From: Rickettsia hoogstraalii
Lineage (GTDB): Bacteria > Pseudomonadota > Alphaproteobacteria > Rickettsiales > Rickettsiaceae
Assembly (NCBI RefSeq): GCF_000825685.1
Contig: NZ_CCXM01000001.1
Location: forward strand, 496,001-560,000
Direction: 5' to 3'
Length of the DNA: 64,000 nucleotides
The notes under the pieces are model-generated. The model was not told the origin of the DNA. It made no database searches and worked only from the letters and a program-made list of their open reading frames with translations. Shown one piece after another: positions 1 through 8,219 of this stretch (the first letter of the stretch is position 1; each line of letters begins with the position of its first letter). A program made the translations under genes and the position numbers.

Positions 1-29
1 GCTAATGAACATAAAATTTTTATAACAAA

Positions 30-602
30 ATGTTAGCAATAGGTATTACCGGTAGCTATGCATCGGGGAAAACTTTTATTTTGGATTATTTAGCAGAAAA
101 AGGATATAAAACTTTTTGTGCCGATCGATGCATAAAAGAATTATATCAAGATTTGAGCGTACAAACTCAAATCTTGAAATCACTCCCTGAACTTGAGTCT
201 TTCAATATCGGAAAAATTAGTAATTTAATCTACAATAACGACCTAGCTAGAGAAAAACTACAAAATTTTATTTACCCATTACTAATAGATAAACTCATTT
301 TATTTAAAAAAGAAAATGCTAATGCCAAATTTGGCTTTGCCGAAATACCGTTGCTTTATGAAGCTAAATTTGATAAATATTTTGATTTTGTCGTAACAAT
401 ATACTGCTCTGAAGAAATAAGAATGCAAAGAGCAATAACGAGAACTTCATTTGATATAGAGATTTATAATAAAATCAAAGAAATTCAACTATCACAAGAG
501 AGCAAAATAGCAAAAGCAGATTTTGCTATAAATAGCGGCGTTGATATGTTAGACTTGGAAAAACAAATAGAGAAGCTAATAAAGGATTTGAAAGCAAGGT
601 AA
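30..602 (+). CDS. coaE: Dephospho-CoA kinase
   Basis: This enzyme catalyses the last step of coenzyme A synthesis, ATP-dependent phosphorylation of dephospho-CoA in the cytosol. The N-terminus carries a P-loop, GSYASGKT, at about residues 8-15, within the GITGSYASGKT start typical of CoaE. A later EIPLLYEAKFD segment matches the family's substrate/lid region. At 190 residues the length is normal. The start ATG lies just after an apparent stop from an upstream gene. dnaQ follows after a 270-base repeat-filled gap. The call is firm from motif and length; no regulatory signal was seen. Confidence 0.93.
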   Translation: MLAIGITGSYASGKTFILDYLAEKGYKTFCADRCIKELYQDLSVQTQILKSLPELESFNIGKISNLIYNNDLAREKLQNFIYPLLIDKLILFKKENANAKFGFAEIPLLYEAKFDKYFDFVVTIYCSEEIRMQRAITRTSFDIEIYNKIKEIQLSQESKIAKADFAINSGVDMLDLEKQIEKLIKDLKAR

Positions 603-630
603 TTCTCGCTATTAGCGAGGAAATGTTGTC

Positions 631-848
631 TTGTTGCATGGCACTTATGTCATTCCCGCGTAGGCATTGTTGCGTAGACCCCCAGTCGTCATTGCGAGAA
701 GAATTACGTAGTAATTCGACGAAGCAATCCAGTTAAAAATTCTGATTTATAGAATTTTTTTAATCTTTTTCTGGATTGCCGCGTCGCTTCGCTCCTCGCA
801 ATGACGGTTTTGGTATCCACGCAATAACACCCGCTCGCAATGACGATT
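631..848. repeat. Nested Rickettsia palindromic repeats
   Basis: A module starting GGCATTGTTGCGTAGA (from about 664) and closing with a matching TATCCACGCAATAACACC end carries a CGTCATTGCGAG...CTCGCAATGACG palindrome. It appears to sit inside the broken half of a second element (GTCATTCCCGCGTA on the left). Leftover CTCGCAATGACG follows on the right. It fills the coaE-dnaQ gap. No clean target duplication is visible here. Confidence 0.8.
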
Positions 849-873
849 TTAAAAGACTAATAAAGGATTGGGA

Positions 874-1563
874 ATGTCGAGTTTAAGAGAAATAATTTTA
901 GATACCGAAACTACGGGACTTGACCCACGACAAGGTCACCGAATCGTCGAAATCGGTGCAATTGAGATGGTGAATAAGGTATTAACAGGCAGGAATTTTC
1001 ATTTTTATATTAATCCTGAGCGAGACATGCCGTTTGAGGCTTATAGAATTCATGGCATATCCGGCGAATTTTTAAAAGACAAGCCTCTATTTCATACAAT
1101 AGCCGATGATTTTTTAGAATTTATCTCAGATAGCAAACTTATTATTCATAATGCTCCTTTCGACATTAAGTTTTTAAATCATGAATTATCATTATTAAAG
1201 AGAGCGGAAATCAAACTTTTAGAACTGTCCAATGCTATAGACACTCTAGTTATGGCTAGAAGTATGTTTCCAGGCTCAAAATATAATCTTGACGCATTAT
1301 GTAAAAGATTTAAAGTTGATAATTCAGGTAGGCAGCTTCACGGGGCTTTGAAAGATGCGGCATTACTTGCAGAAGTATATGTGGAACTAACGGGTGGTAG
1401 ACAATCCGCTTTTAAAATGGTTGATAAATCTGCCGGAATAAGTAATTTAGCAACTAATCAAGTAAATAACAAAACAGAGCAAGCTACTATTGTTATTAAA
1501 CCTACAAAAGAAGAGCTGCAAAAACATAAAGAGTTTCTTAGTAGTATTTTAAAAACTGCTTAG
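874..1563 (+). CDS. dnaQ: DNA polymerase III epsilon subunit (proofreading exonuclease)
   Basis: This is the 3'-5' exonuclease that proofreads for the replicative polymerase. DEDD-family motifs are visible: LDTETTGLD near residues 9-17 (catalytic Asp and Glu), [15 protein letters not shown] in the middle, and [15 protein letters not shown] with the DEDDh-type His and the last Asp. The ATG at 874 is preferred over a TTG two codons earlier. The product is 229 residues, normal for alphaproteobacterial DnaQ. The charged C-terminal tail probably binds the polymerase alpha subunit. The gene lies between two palindromic repeats. Confidence 0.93.
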   Translation: MSSLREIILDTETTGLDPRQGHRIVEIGAIEMVNKVLTGRNFHFYINPERDMPFEAYRIHGISGEFLKDKPLFHTIADDFLEFISDSKLIIHNAPFDIKFLNHELSLLKRAEIKLLELSNAIDTLVMARSMFPGSKYNLDALCKRFKVDNSGRQLHGALKDAALLAEVYVELTGGRQSAFKMVDKSAGISNLATNQVNNKTEQATIVIKPTKEELQKHKEFLSSILKTA

Positions 1564-1568
1564 TAAAA

Positions 1569-1688
1569 CGTCATTGCGAGGAGCCGTAGGCGACGCGGCA
1601 ATCCAGAAAATAATTAAAAAAATTCTGTAAATCAGAATTTTTTACTGGATTGCTTCGTCAAAACTTACAGTTTTTCCTCGCAATGACG
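1569..1688. repeat. CGTCATTGCGAG palindromic repeat
   Basis: A 120-bp imperfect palindrome opens CGTCATTGCGAGGAG and closes CTCGCAATGACG. Inner arms read CAATCCAG and CTGGATTG around an A/T-rich centre. It is the same family as many copies in this window and fills the dnaQ to SURF1-like gap. Confidence 0.85.
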
Positions 1689-1714
1689 ATTATCAACCTT
1701 CCTTAAACTTACCT

Positions 1715-2437
1715 ATGAAAACAAACTTCCTTGTACTTATAACTTTTATAATACTCATCTCTTTAGGCTTTTGGCAGCTTAGTCGTTTAAAAGAAAAGAA
1801 ATTATTTTTAGCCTCAATGCAAGCTAATCTTACCTCACCAGCAATTAATTTAGCAGAAATTCAAGACAATTTACCTTATCACAAAGTAAAAATTACCGGT
1901 CAATTTTTGCCTAATAAAGACATATATTTATACGGTAGAAGGTCAATGTCGAGTGAAAAAGACGGCTATTATTTAGTTACTCCTTTTAAAACCATAGAAG
2001 ATAAAGTTATTTTAGTAGCACGAGGTTGGTTCAGTAATCGCAATAAAAATATTATCACTCAAGCTACAAACGACCAACAACATGAGATTATTGGTGTTAC
2101 TATGCCGTCTGAAAAAACTCGTAGCTACTTACCTGCTAACGATATAAAAAATAATGTGTGGCTAACTTTAGATTTAAAAGAAGCATCCCAAACCTTAGAA
2201 TTAAATCTAGAGGATTTTTATATTATTGCGGAAGGAAAAGATATTAGCAATCTAGATATTTTATTACCTCTTTCAATAAATCATTTAGCAGCAATCAGAA
2301 ATGACCATTTAGAATATGCCCTAACTTGGTTTGGTCTTGCTATTTCCTTAATCGTAATATATGTGATTTATCGGCGTCGTTATATGGCTGTGGAGATCAT
2401 CCCGCGACTTGATCGCGGGATCCAGAAAAATAACTAA
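1715..2437 (+). CDS. SURF1-family cytochrome oxidase assembly protein
   Basis: SURF1-family proteins help assemble haem-copper cytochrome c oxidase at the inner membrane. The protein has the family's two-helix plan: an N-terminal membrane segment (residues about 4-18, followed by FWQLSRLKEKK), a soluble middle domain, and a C-terminal segment (about 202-220) ending in a basic YRRRY. GFWQL near the start and the ARGWF segment in the middle are family hallmarks. The last 15 or so residues (from AVEIIPRLDRG) are translated from a palindromic repeat overlapping the 3' end, so the native stop has been replaced. The remaining length of about 225 is normal. Confidence 0.85.
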   Translation: MKTNFLVLITFIILISLGFWQLSRLKEKKLFLASMQANLTSPAINLAEIQDNLPYHKVKITGQFLPNKDIYLYGRRSMSSEKDGYYLVTPFKTIEDKVILVARGWFSNRNKNIITQATNDQQHEIIGVTMPSEKTRSYLPANDIKNNVWLTLDLKEASQTLELNLEDFYIIAEGKDISNLDILLPLSINHLAAIRNDHLEYALTWFGLAISLIVIYVIYRRRYMAVEIIPRLDRGIQKNN

Positions 2438-2473
2438 AAAGACTGGACCCCGTGGTTCAAGCCACGGGGTGAC
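2396..2473. repeat. Rickettsia palindromic repeat overlapping a gene end
   Basis: Opens ATCATCCCGCGACTTGATCG with a self-complementary CCCGCGACTTGATCGCGGG hairpin. It closes with a second hairpin, CCCCGTGGTTCAAGCCACGGGG, and GTGACAG. It supplies the last codons and the stop of the SURF1-like gene. A related copy lies at about 16.4 kb. Confidence 0.8.
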
Positions 2474-2489
2474 AGTAATCGATACATAA

Positions 2490-5093
2490 ATGAGCAATCT
2501 ACAACAGCAAGCATCCGATCCTAATTATTCCGTTTGGGTATCGGCATCTGCCGGTACAGGTAAAACCAAAATCCTAACCGATCGATTTTTACGTTTGTTA
2601 ATAACAGGCGTAGAACCTTCAAATATTTTATGCCTTACTTTTACTAATGCTGCTTCTATAGAGATGCAAGCAAGAATTAATAGTAAACTTAAACATCTTT
2701 CTCTTTGTGATGCAGAAAAATTAGAAAATGAACTCTTCTTAATGAGCGGCAATAAGCCGCTACCGCAAGAAATAGAAAACGCAAAAACTTTATACGATAA
2801 AATACTAAATAGCAATGAGCCTTTAAATATTTATACAATTCACGCGTTTTGTCAAAAAATCCTTAACACTTTTCCTTTAGAAGCAGGTATCACACCGGAA
2901 TTTAAGATTCTTGAAGAAACTAAATTACAAGATATCTTCCTAAACATCAGAAATGAAATTTACTTAAGCGATGAGCATAATGACTTAATTAAAATTTTGC
3001 TTAACCGCTTTCATGAAATAACTCTGCAAGATATTTTTACTGAAATAATCGAGCAGAAAATTAAATTCAAAAAATTATTTACACATAAAACTATTCCGGA
3101 AGAAATAAATAATAAAAGATTCGCCTTAGGGGAATTAAATAATATATATGATAAGGTAAAAAACTTATTTGCAGAATATGATTTGGAAATAGAGCCGAAA
3201 GAAGTTTTTTTTACTAAAGACGGGAAAAAGCGTAAAAGCTTTTTATCGAAAGAATTAATAAGAAAATATCCTAAATTATTGCTAGAACTAGAAAAAATCA
3301 CTTCTGAAATTTATCGCTTGGATGAACTGCGTCGCATAGAGGAGCTAGAATATCATACGAATTTACTTACTAAACTTGCTTATATTATTTTAAAAAAATA
3401 CGATTCATATAAAGAAGAAAATAATTTACTCGATTATGATGATCTAATTTACTACACCGAGAAATTACTGAATAATAAAACTACGCACGAATGGTTGTTG
3501 CATAAGCTTGAAAACGAGATAAACCATATTCTTGTTGATGAAGCACAGGACACAAGTCCTGTGCAGTGGAATATTATCACTATTTTAATAACGGAATTTA
3601 ATGCGGCAGATAAGCCAAGCAATAGTACCTTTATCGTTGGTGATGATAAACAATCTATCTTCAGTTTTCAAGGGGCTGATCTTCATAATTTCAGCTTAGT
3701 AAACGAGCAACTAAAAGCAAACCTTACAAATGCTAATAAAAAATTCAAAAATATCACACTTGAATGTTCTTATAGATCATGTGTGGAGATTTTACAATTT
3801 ACTCATAATGTTTTGAAAAATATAAAATCCAATTACCCGAGTTTATTCCTTTCGGATAATCCATTAATATCCTCATTTCCTACACATCAAGGTTCTGTAA
3901 CAGTTTGGCCGTTAGTAACAAGTGAAAAACAAGAAGAACTTTTTTGGGCATTGCCTGAAGATTATGAAAATTCTAAATCTGCTGCCGATTTACTTATAGA
4001 AAAAATTGTAAATTTTATACAAGAACAAATAAAAAATGAAGAAATTTTACCATCTACCGTAAGCAGAATATCTGAAAAAGATTTCATGATATTAGTAAGA
4101 AAGAGGGATGAATTTAGCAATAATCTTATAAAAGAACTTAGTAAAGCTAAACTTAAAGTTGAGGCAAGCGATAGAGTTAATCTTAAGGAAAATCTAACGA
4201 TAATGGATTTAATGTCCGTAGCTAAATTTGTGTTATTACCTGATGATGATTTAAACCTTGCAGGGTTGCTAAAATCACCGATTATCGGAATAAGTGAGCG
4301 GCAATTATACGAACTTCTTGTAAATAAAAACGATAATAGCTTATGGGATATACTATCTTCACATGAGGATATATATAATAAATTAACTTCTCTAATTGAA
4401 ATTTATAAAATATCGACTATTGAGAATTTCTTTGATTTAGTGGTGAATAATCTAAATTTACGAGAGATTTACGATGATGATAGTGATGATATGATAAATG
4501 AGCTATTAACGTTAAGCAAAAACTATGCAAATGATATAGATAATTCACTGCAAGGATTCGTTGCTTGGTTTGAGAATAACGATATCTATATCAAACGTGA
4601 TATGGAACATTCAGATAAAATAAGAGTAATGACCGTCCACGGCTCTAAAGGACTTGAAGCTCCTATTGTTATATTATGCGATTCTACTACTTTGCCGATA
4701 AGTAGCAATAAATTTATTTGGGATGATAAAGGTGAAGTAGACCTCTTGCATAACGAAGCTAATAAAGAGGAATTTGAAGGAAACACGGCACGCAGCACCG
4801 CAGCGTACACTTTAGTTCGCGCAGATGCGAGTACCGGATTGACGTACAAATTACCTTTAGAAGCGAGTTATGAAAGAGGTCGAATGTTCTTCTCTGCTAA
4901 TGCTGCGGACACACCCGCATTTTTACAAGATCTGAAAGAAGCTGAAAAATTAAAAGACTTACAGGAATATATAAGACTACTCTATGTTGCAATGACAAGA
5001 GCTAAAGACCGGCTAATTATATGCGGTTTTAGTAATAAAGCAACCGCTCCTGAAAATTGTTGGTATGAAATAGTCAAGCAAACTTTTGATTAA
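2490..5093 (+). CDS. addA: UvrD/RecB-type helicase, AddA-like, without nuclease domain
   Basis: This is a superfamily 1 DNA helicase of the double-strand-break repair type. Motifs in order: ASAGTGKTK (Walker A, about 20-28), [19 protein letters not shown] (Walker B, about 346), [32 protein letters not shown] (about 711) and [12 protein letters not shown] (about 829). At 867 residues it is shorter than a typical AddA. It stops just after the last helicase motif, so the C-terminal RecB-like nuclease domain is absent. Residues about 758-795 (from [12 protein letters not shown] to LPLEASYE) are a translated palindromic element. The insertion keeps frame and sits between the last two helicase motifs. 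Confidence 0.85.
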   Translation: MSNLQQQASDPNYSVWVSASAGTGKTKILTDRFLRLLITGVEPSNILCLTFTNAASIEMQARINSKLKHLSLCDAEKLENELFLMSGNKPLPQEIENAKTLYDKILNSNEPLNIYTIHAFCQKILNTFPLEAGITPEFKILEETKLQDIFLNIRNEIYLSDEHNDLIKILLNRFHEITLQDIFTEIIEQKIKFKKLFTHKTIPEEINNKRFALGELNNIYDKVKNLFAEYDLEIEPKEVFFTKDGKKRKSFLSKELIRKYPKLLLELEKITSEIYRLDELRRIEELEYHTNLLTKLAYIILKKYDSYKEENNLLDYDDLIYYTEKLLNNKTTHEWLLHKLENEINHILVDEAQDTSPVQWNIITILITEFNAADKPSNSTFIVGDDKQSIFSFQGADLHNFSLVNEQLKANLTNANKKFKNITLECSYRSCVEILQFTHNVLKNIKSNYPSLFLSDNPLISSFPTHQGSVTVWPLVTSEKQEELFWALPEDYENSKSAADLLIEKIVNFIQEQIKNEEILPSTVSRISEKDFMILVRKRDEFSNNLIKELSKAKLKVEASDRVNLKENLTIMDLMSVAKFVLLPDDDLNLAGLLKSPIIGISERQLYELLVNKNDNSLWDILSSHEDIYNKLTSLIEIYKISTIENFFDLVVNNLNLREIYDDDSDDMINELLTLSKNYANDIDNSLQGFVAWFENNDIYIKRDMEHSDKIRVMTVHGSKGLEAPIVILCDSTTLPISSNKFIWDDKGEVDLLHNEANKEEFEGNTARSTAAYTLVRADASTGLTYKLPLEASYERGRMFFSANAADTPAFLQDLKEAEKLKDLQEYIRLLYVAMTRAKDRLIICGFSNKATAPENCWYEIVKQTFD
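4763..4875 (+). repeat. In-frame Rickettsia palindromic element (RPE-1-like) in addA
   Basis: Closely similar in DNA and peptide to the free copy at 25249-25386: both read GAGGAATTTGAAGG near the start and GTACAAATTACC near the end. The translation includes [23 protein letters not shown]. It has no in-frame stop and is tolerated inside addA. I assign it to the RPE-1 type from memory of its peptide; the number is less certain than the family. Confidence 0.85.
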
Positions 5094-5104
5094 CAGCTGC
5101 TTTA

Positions 5105-5278
5105 TTAAGTCATTATTCGGCTTTCCAACTCTCCTAAACGTTGCTCGATTCTCTCTATATCTTCTTTTGTGACAGGATTTTTTAATAAAAATGCAATTTC
5201 ATCTTTTAGCATGTTTATCTCTTTTTCAGTAGAATCTAATACTATATCGTAAATGCTTTTTTTGCCTTGATTTGACAC
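5105..5278 (-). CDS. Small hypothetical protein, 57 residues, GTG start
   Basis: A short reading frame begins with GTG immediately after an in-frame TGA. It has a good ribosome-binding site, GGGAG, a few bases upstream. The product starts MSNQGKKSIYDIVLD and continues as a highly charged, predicted helical peptide with LKDEIAFLLKNP and EDIERIEQRLGELE. I do not recognise it. Its composition and good start suggest a real gene or the conserved end of one, possibly an antitoxin-like or coiled-coil protein. It lies between addA and the IS110-type element, on the opposite strand. Confidence 0.45.
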   Translation of the reverse strand: MSNQGKKSIYDIVLDSTEKEINMLKDEIAFLLKNPVTKEDIERIEQRLGELESRIMT

Positions 5279-5313
5279 TCAAATGCTCCCAAACTTAAAT
5301 TGCTCAAGTTTCA

Positions 5314-5341
5314 ACCACCGAAGATTTTAACTTCGGGTGGT
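5314..5341. other. Hairpin ACCACC/GGTGGT left of the IS element
   Basis: ACCACCGAAG and CTTCGGGTGGT pair with one bulge around a 7-base loop. It resembles in outline the ACCACCAA/TTGGTGGT hairpin that closes the RNA locus at 43.4-43.6 kb. It may be the separated 3' end of the related RNA on this element's right side; that is conjecture. Confidence 0.35.
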
Positions 5342-5421
5342 CTATGTATTTAATTATAATTAATGAACCGTGTCGCGGTGTGTTACTCCTTACTTCATTT
5401 GGTTCCGAACAATCAATAGAG

Positions 5422-5470
5422 TAAGGGGTTATTCACGATCAACCATTAATATCAAGTGAATAACCCCTTA
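5422..5470. promoter_or_regulatory. Perfect 15-bp hairpin upstream of the IS110 transposase
   Basis: TAAGGGGTTATTCAC (5422-5436) and GTGAATAACCCCTTA (5456-5470) are exact inverted repeats with a 19-base loop, about 28 bases before the transposase ATG. In the IS110 family the non-coding region next to the transposase encodes the guide (bridge) RNA, so this could be a stem of such an RNA. It could also control translation. Neither is shown. Confidence 0.5.
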
Positions 5471-5498
5471 GCTCGTACATAGGACAGGAGAGAAAAAC

Positions 5499-6457
5499 AT
5501 GACAAAGCATATTTTTATAGGTATCGATGTATCTGAAGATACTTTAGACGTTTGGTTACACCCATTGAATAAATATAAAGTTTTTGATAATGATCAAAAA
5601 GGAATTAAGGAGCTAGTTGAATATATAGCGGATTATAATATAGCTAAAATTGTAATTGAAGTACTGGTGGACTTGAATATAAAGCAGCAAAAACCTTACA
5701 AAAAACAGGCTATTTGGTGTCAGTAGTTAATCCTTATTTTACATCAGCATTTAGAACTATGAGAGGTAAGTTTACAAAAACTGATACTATTGATGCACAA
5801 ATGTTAGCATTATTTGTAGAAAAAATTAACCCTGAGTCTAGAAAAGTAGCGAATGAGATAGAAAAAGAATTAAAAGAACTTACATCTAGACGTAACCAAT
5901 TAATTACTATGATAGTATCTGAACGCAATCGCTTACGTAGAGTTACTAATCAAAAAATAATTAATAGTATAAATAATGTTATTGATTTACTTAATAGCCA
6001 AAAGGAAGAAGTAGAAAAGCTTATATTACATCTTATTTTAAATCTAGAAAGTTACAAAGAAATATATAATTTACTTATTACTATCCCAGGTATTGGCTCT
6101 ATTATAGCAATAACCTTAATTACAGAATTACCAGAGCTTGGTAATTTAAATTGTAAACAAATTGCTTCTTTAGTAGGGGTAGCACCTCACTGTAAGGAAA
6201 GTGGGAAAACACGATTTAAAGCAAAAACTAAAAGTGGTAGAAAAACAGTACGGGCAGCATTATATATGGCAGCTGTTACGTCTGTAAGATGTAATTCCGC
6301 CGTTAAACCTTTTTATAAAAGACTTGTGGAAAAAGGAAAAGCCAAAAAATTAGCTCTTACTGCTGTAATGCGAAAGATAATAATTATTATCAATAATATT
6401 GTTAAAAACAAACGGCCTTGGCAGGAACAATATAAACAAATTATCTTGACTTCTTAA
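5499..6457 (+). pseudogene. IS110-family transposase, frameshifted
   Basis: The start reads HIFIGIDVSEDTLDVW, the RuvC-like DEDD start of IS110 transposases. The middle has the typical KTDTIDAQMLALF. The C-terminal Tnp part has LLITIPGIGSIIAITLI, LVGVAPHCKESG and GRKTVRAALYMAA, followed by the expected catalytic-serine region. The frame breaks near 5660-5665. In one frame translation runs into VLVDLNIKQQ and stops at 5726. In the other it continues GGLEYKAAKTLQKTGYLVSVVNP, so one base has been lost in the codons after IVIE. The intact protein would be about 319 residues. A good ribosome-binding site, GGACAGGAGAG, precedes the ATG. Confidence 0.9.
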
Positions 6458-6459
6458 AC

Positions 6460-6626
6460 ACAATCACCGGGGAAGTAAGAAAACCATCAACGATAGCCAT
6501 AATAGCCTTTAAGCTCTGTACATAGCTATTATCTCCCCGACCGTGATGAAGTCGAATTTATACGGCTGATAATACCGCTTAGGAGTGAGGCTTTGAAATC
6601 CCAGAATAACGTTACCGCTATTCTTG
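6460..6626 (-). ncRNA. Candidate structured RNA beside the IS110 transposase
   Basis: Read on the minus strand, this region resembles the RNA locus at 43388-43600. The core at 6498-6555 matches 43466-43520 at roughly 50 of 58 positions, including CGGTCGGGGAGAT and CAGAGCTTAA. A stem around the conserved loop is ATAATAGC/GCTATTAT here and ATTAGGT/ACCTAGT there, so the sequence differs while pairing is kept. Both loci have a sigma70-like promoter about 25 bases before the similar 5' part. It may be the IS guide RNA or a resident RNA gene next to which the IS landed. Ends are approximate. Confidence 0.5.
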
Positions 6627-6632
6627 CAAGAG

Positions 6633-6660
6633 ATTCTACTCAATTTTTTTTAAATGTCAA
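6633..6660 (-). promoter_or_regulatory. Sigma70-like promoter for the minus-strand RNA
   Basis: On the minus strand: TTGACA, a 16-base spacer, then TAGAAT. It points into the structured RNA region. The -10 box lies about 25 bases from the segment that aligns with the recA-upstream locus, which has TTGACT-16-TAAAAT at nearly the same distance. Confidence 0.6.
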
Positions 6661-6694
6661 TTAGACCTTGTGTTTAAGAGCAGATAACGTAAGC

Positions 6695-6841
6695 TTAATT
6701 ACTCCGAACTAGTATTAAAAACTGCACTAAATGTATATAAATATCCAGTGTTTCAATTTCTTCTTTAGTAAATTTATAAGGAGATTTTACATAAATAAGT
6801 TTTTTGGCGTCTTGCTTCTTTATTTGATCAGGCGGTAAATA
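6695..6841 (-). other. In-frame continuation beyond a stop codon (remnant)
   Basis: Directly after the TAA of the next minus-strand gene, the same frame stays open for another 48 codons. It reads like protein: PPDQIKKQDAKKLIYVK, then FTKEEIETLDIYIHLVQFL, ending at the edge of the IS-associated region. The upstream gene probably once extended through this segment and was cut short by a nonsense change. An alternative is a separate fragment without a start. Confidence 0.5.
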
Positions 6842-7282
6842 TTATAATCTATGTTCTTCTTGATCCTGAGACTCTTTATTAGCATGCAGCACCTCATACA
6901 AAGCTGTTATATCTTTTTTTGTTTCATCTAAAAAAGATGCAGCTACTTCTTCTAACTTTTCTTTAAATAAACTACTGAGCTCCTGATCACTTTCTAGCTC
7001 TTTCTGCGAAATTACTCTTATATCATCTAATTTAAAATAAGATTTTATATTTTCTAAAAAAGAATTAGCATAATTCTCAGTTCTAGGGCTTTTAAGATTT
7101 TTATTTAAATGATTATGAAGAAATTTTTTATCTAGATAAAATTGAATAATACTTAAATTTTTTTCTTTTAAGGTTTTTTTATACCTTGTTATTTTAGAAA
7201 TAACGACTACAACAAGAAAAATAAAAATACTTATTAACAGAGGATATAAGATATTTAACTGATCAAACATTATAAATTTCAT
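6842..7282 (-). CDS. Hypothetical single-span membrane protein, 146 residues
   Basis: I do not recognise this protein. A hydrophobic segment (about residues 11-29, rich in Ile, Leu, Val and Phe) near the N-terminus is followed by a basic stretch, ITRYKKTLKEK. The rest is charged and largely helical, giving an anchored protein with a cytoplasmic tail. The start could be the first ATG or the fifth codon (also ATG). The frame continues after the TAA for 48 sense codons, so the C-terminus may be shortened. The next gene upstream on the same strand, also unknown, may be related in function. Confidence 0.6.
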   Translation of the reverse strand: MKFIMFDQLNILYPLLISIFIFLVVVVISKITRYKKTLKEKNLSIIQFYLDKKFLHNHLNKNLKSPRTENYANSFLENIKSYFKLDDIRVISQKELESDQELSSLFKEKLEEVAASFLDETKKDITALYEVLHANKESQDQEEHRL

Positions 7283-7456
7283 AGAATTTAGTTTACACTA
7301 CATAATAGTAGTAACATTTATTTAAATTTCAACTTAAATATTTTTTATTTCAATTTAACTCCTATATCTTAAATTTAAATCATTTATATTTAAATATTGT
7401 CATAAGACAATTAATAAAATTTTTATTGAAACCGCTACTTCAGATAGCATAATAAT

Positions 7457-8011
7457 TTATGCATTATAGTAATAATCATGCCCTAATAAATCAGATTTAG
7501 GAATATTGCACTTATATTCATATGAACCTAAATAAGCTTGTAATTCATGAACATTTTGTTCTATTTCTTCATAATTATATTTATCTGAGTTTTGAAATTT
7601 TTCAACTAATTTACCTTTATTAACAACTTTTTTATAAGCATCTTCTTTAAAAAACCCGTCTTTTTGTTCTTCACTATGAAAATAATTCTTAAATTCACTA
7701 TGTTTTTTCGGTAAATTAGAGATAAATTCTGCAAATTTTTCTATTAGAGTAAATACCAAACGTATATTTTCTTTATATTGGTTAACTCTTGAAATTTCAT
7801 GCTCTATTGTATCTTTTTGTTCAATTTCAATAACATTATTAGATAAAATAACTAAATCTTTTTTATTAACCTCTTGCTTTTCAGATTCCTTTAGTTTTAT
7901 ATTCACTATTTCCTCTTCTAATTCCTTTTCTGTAAATAATCTTTTAAATGCAGCAAGCCATGGACCAAAAGCTGTACTTTCTAACTTTTTAAAATATTCT
8001 TTTAACTTCAT
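7457..8011 (-). CDS. Hypothetical charged protein, 184 residues
   Basis: No family is recognised. The protein starts MKLKEYFKKLESTAFGPWLAAF and is dominated by Lys and Glu. It has long predicted helices and no signal peptide or membrane span. The C-terminal part is less regular and ends in Tyr-rich residues. The start ATG is supported by AAGGAAATT shortly upstream. It lies 170 bases upstream of the small membrane protein on the same strand; this spacing leaves room for separate transcription. Compositional bias fits a Rickettsia-specific gene. Confidence 0.6.
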   Translation of the reverse strand: MKLKEYFKKLESTAFGPWLAAFKRLFTEKELEEEIVNIKLKESEKQEVNKKDLVILSNNVIEIEQKDTIEHEISRVNQYKENIRLVFTLIEKFAEFISNLPKKHSEFKNYFHSEEQKDGFFKEDAYKKVVNKGKLVEKFQNSDKYNYEEIEQNVHELQAYLGSYEYKCNIPKSDLLGHDYYYNA

Positions 8012-8159
8012 AACTAATTTCCTTGTTTATATTTTCTTAGTTTAATTTATAGTACTAGTTGGAAGTAATCAAGTTATAGAGCTAAGAAAAATTAATACTT
8101 TTGTAAAAATTACATATAGCGTAGCAATTGAAAAACAGTTTTAAAATGCTTAAAATAAT

Positions 8160-8188
8160 TTGACTATTTTAGAAAATTTTAATAAAAT
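8160..8188 (+). promoter_or_regulatory. Sigma70-like promoter upstream of fabD
   Basis: TTGACT, a 17-base spacer and TAAAAT, ending about 31 bases before the fabD ATG. Spacing is ideal for the housekeeping sigma factor. Confidence 0.6.
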
Positions 8189-8219
8189 CTATTAATAAAC
8201 TCAATCGATAATACCAAAT

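Larger units (their letters stand above)
5400..6470 (+). mobile_element. IS110-family insertion sequence, inactive (ends not resolved)
   Basis: The element is defined by its IS110-type transposase and the structured non-coding flanks. The family lacks conventional terminal inverted repeats and I could not fix the ends, so the limits are approximate. The left flank holds a perfect 15-bp hairpin directly before the transposase. The right flank abuts a structured RNA-like region read from the opposite strand. The transposase frameshift makes the copy non-autonomous. Confidence 0.6.
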
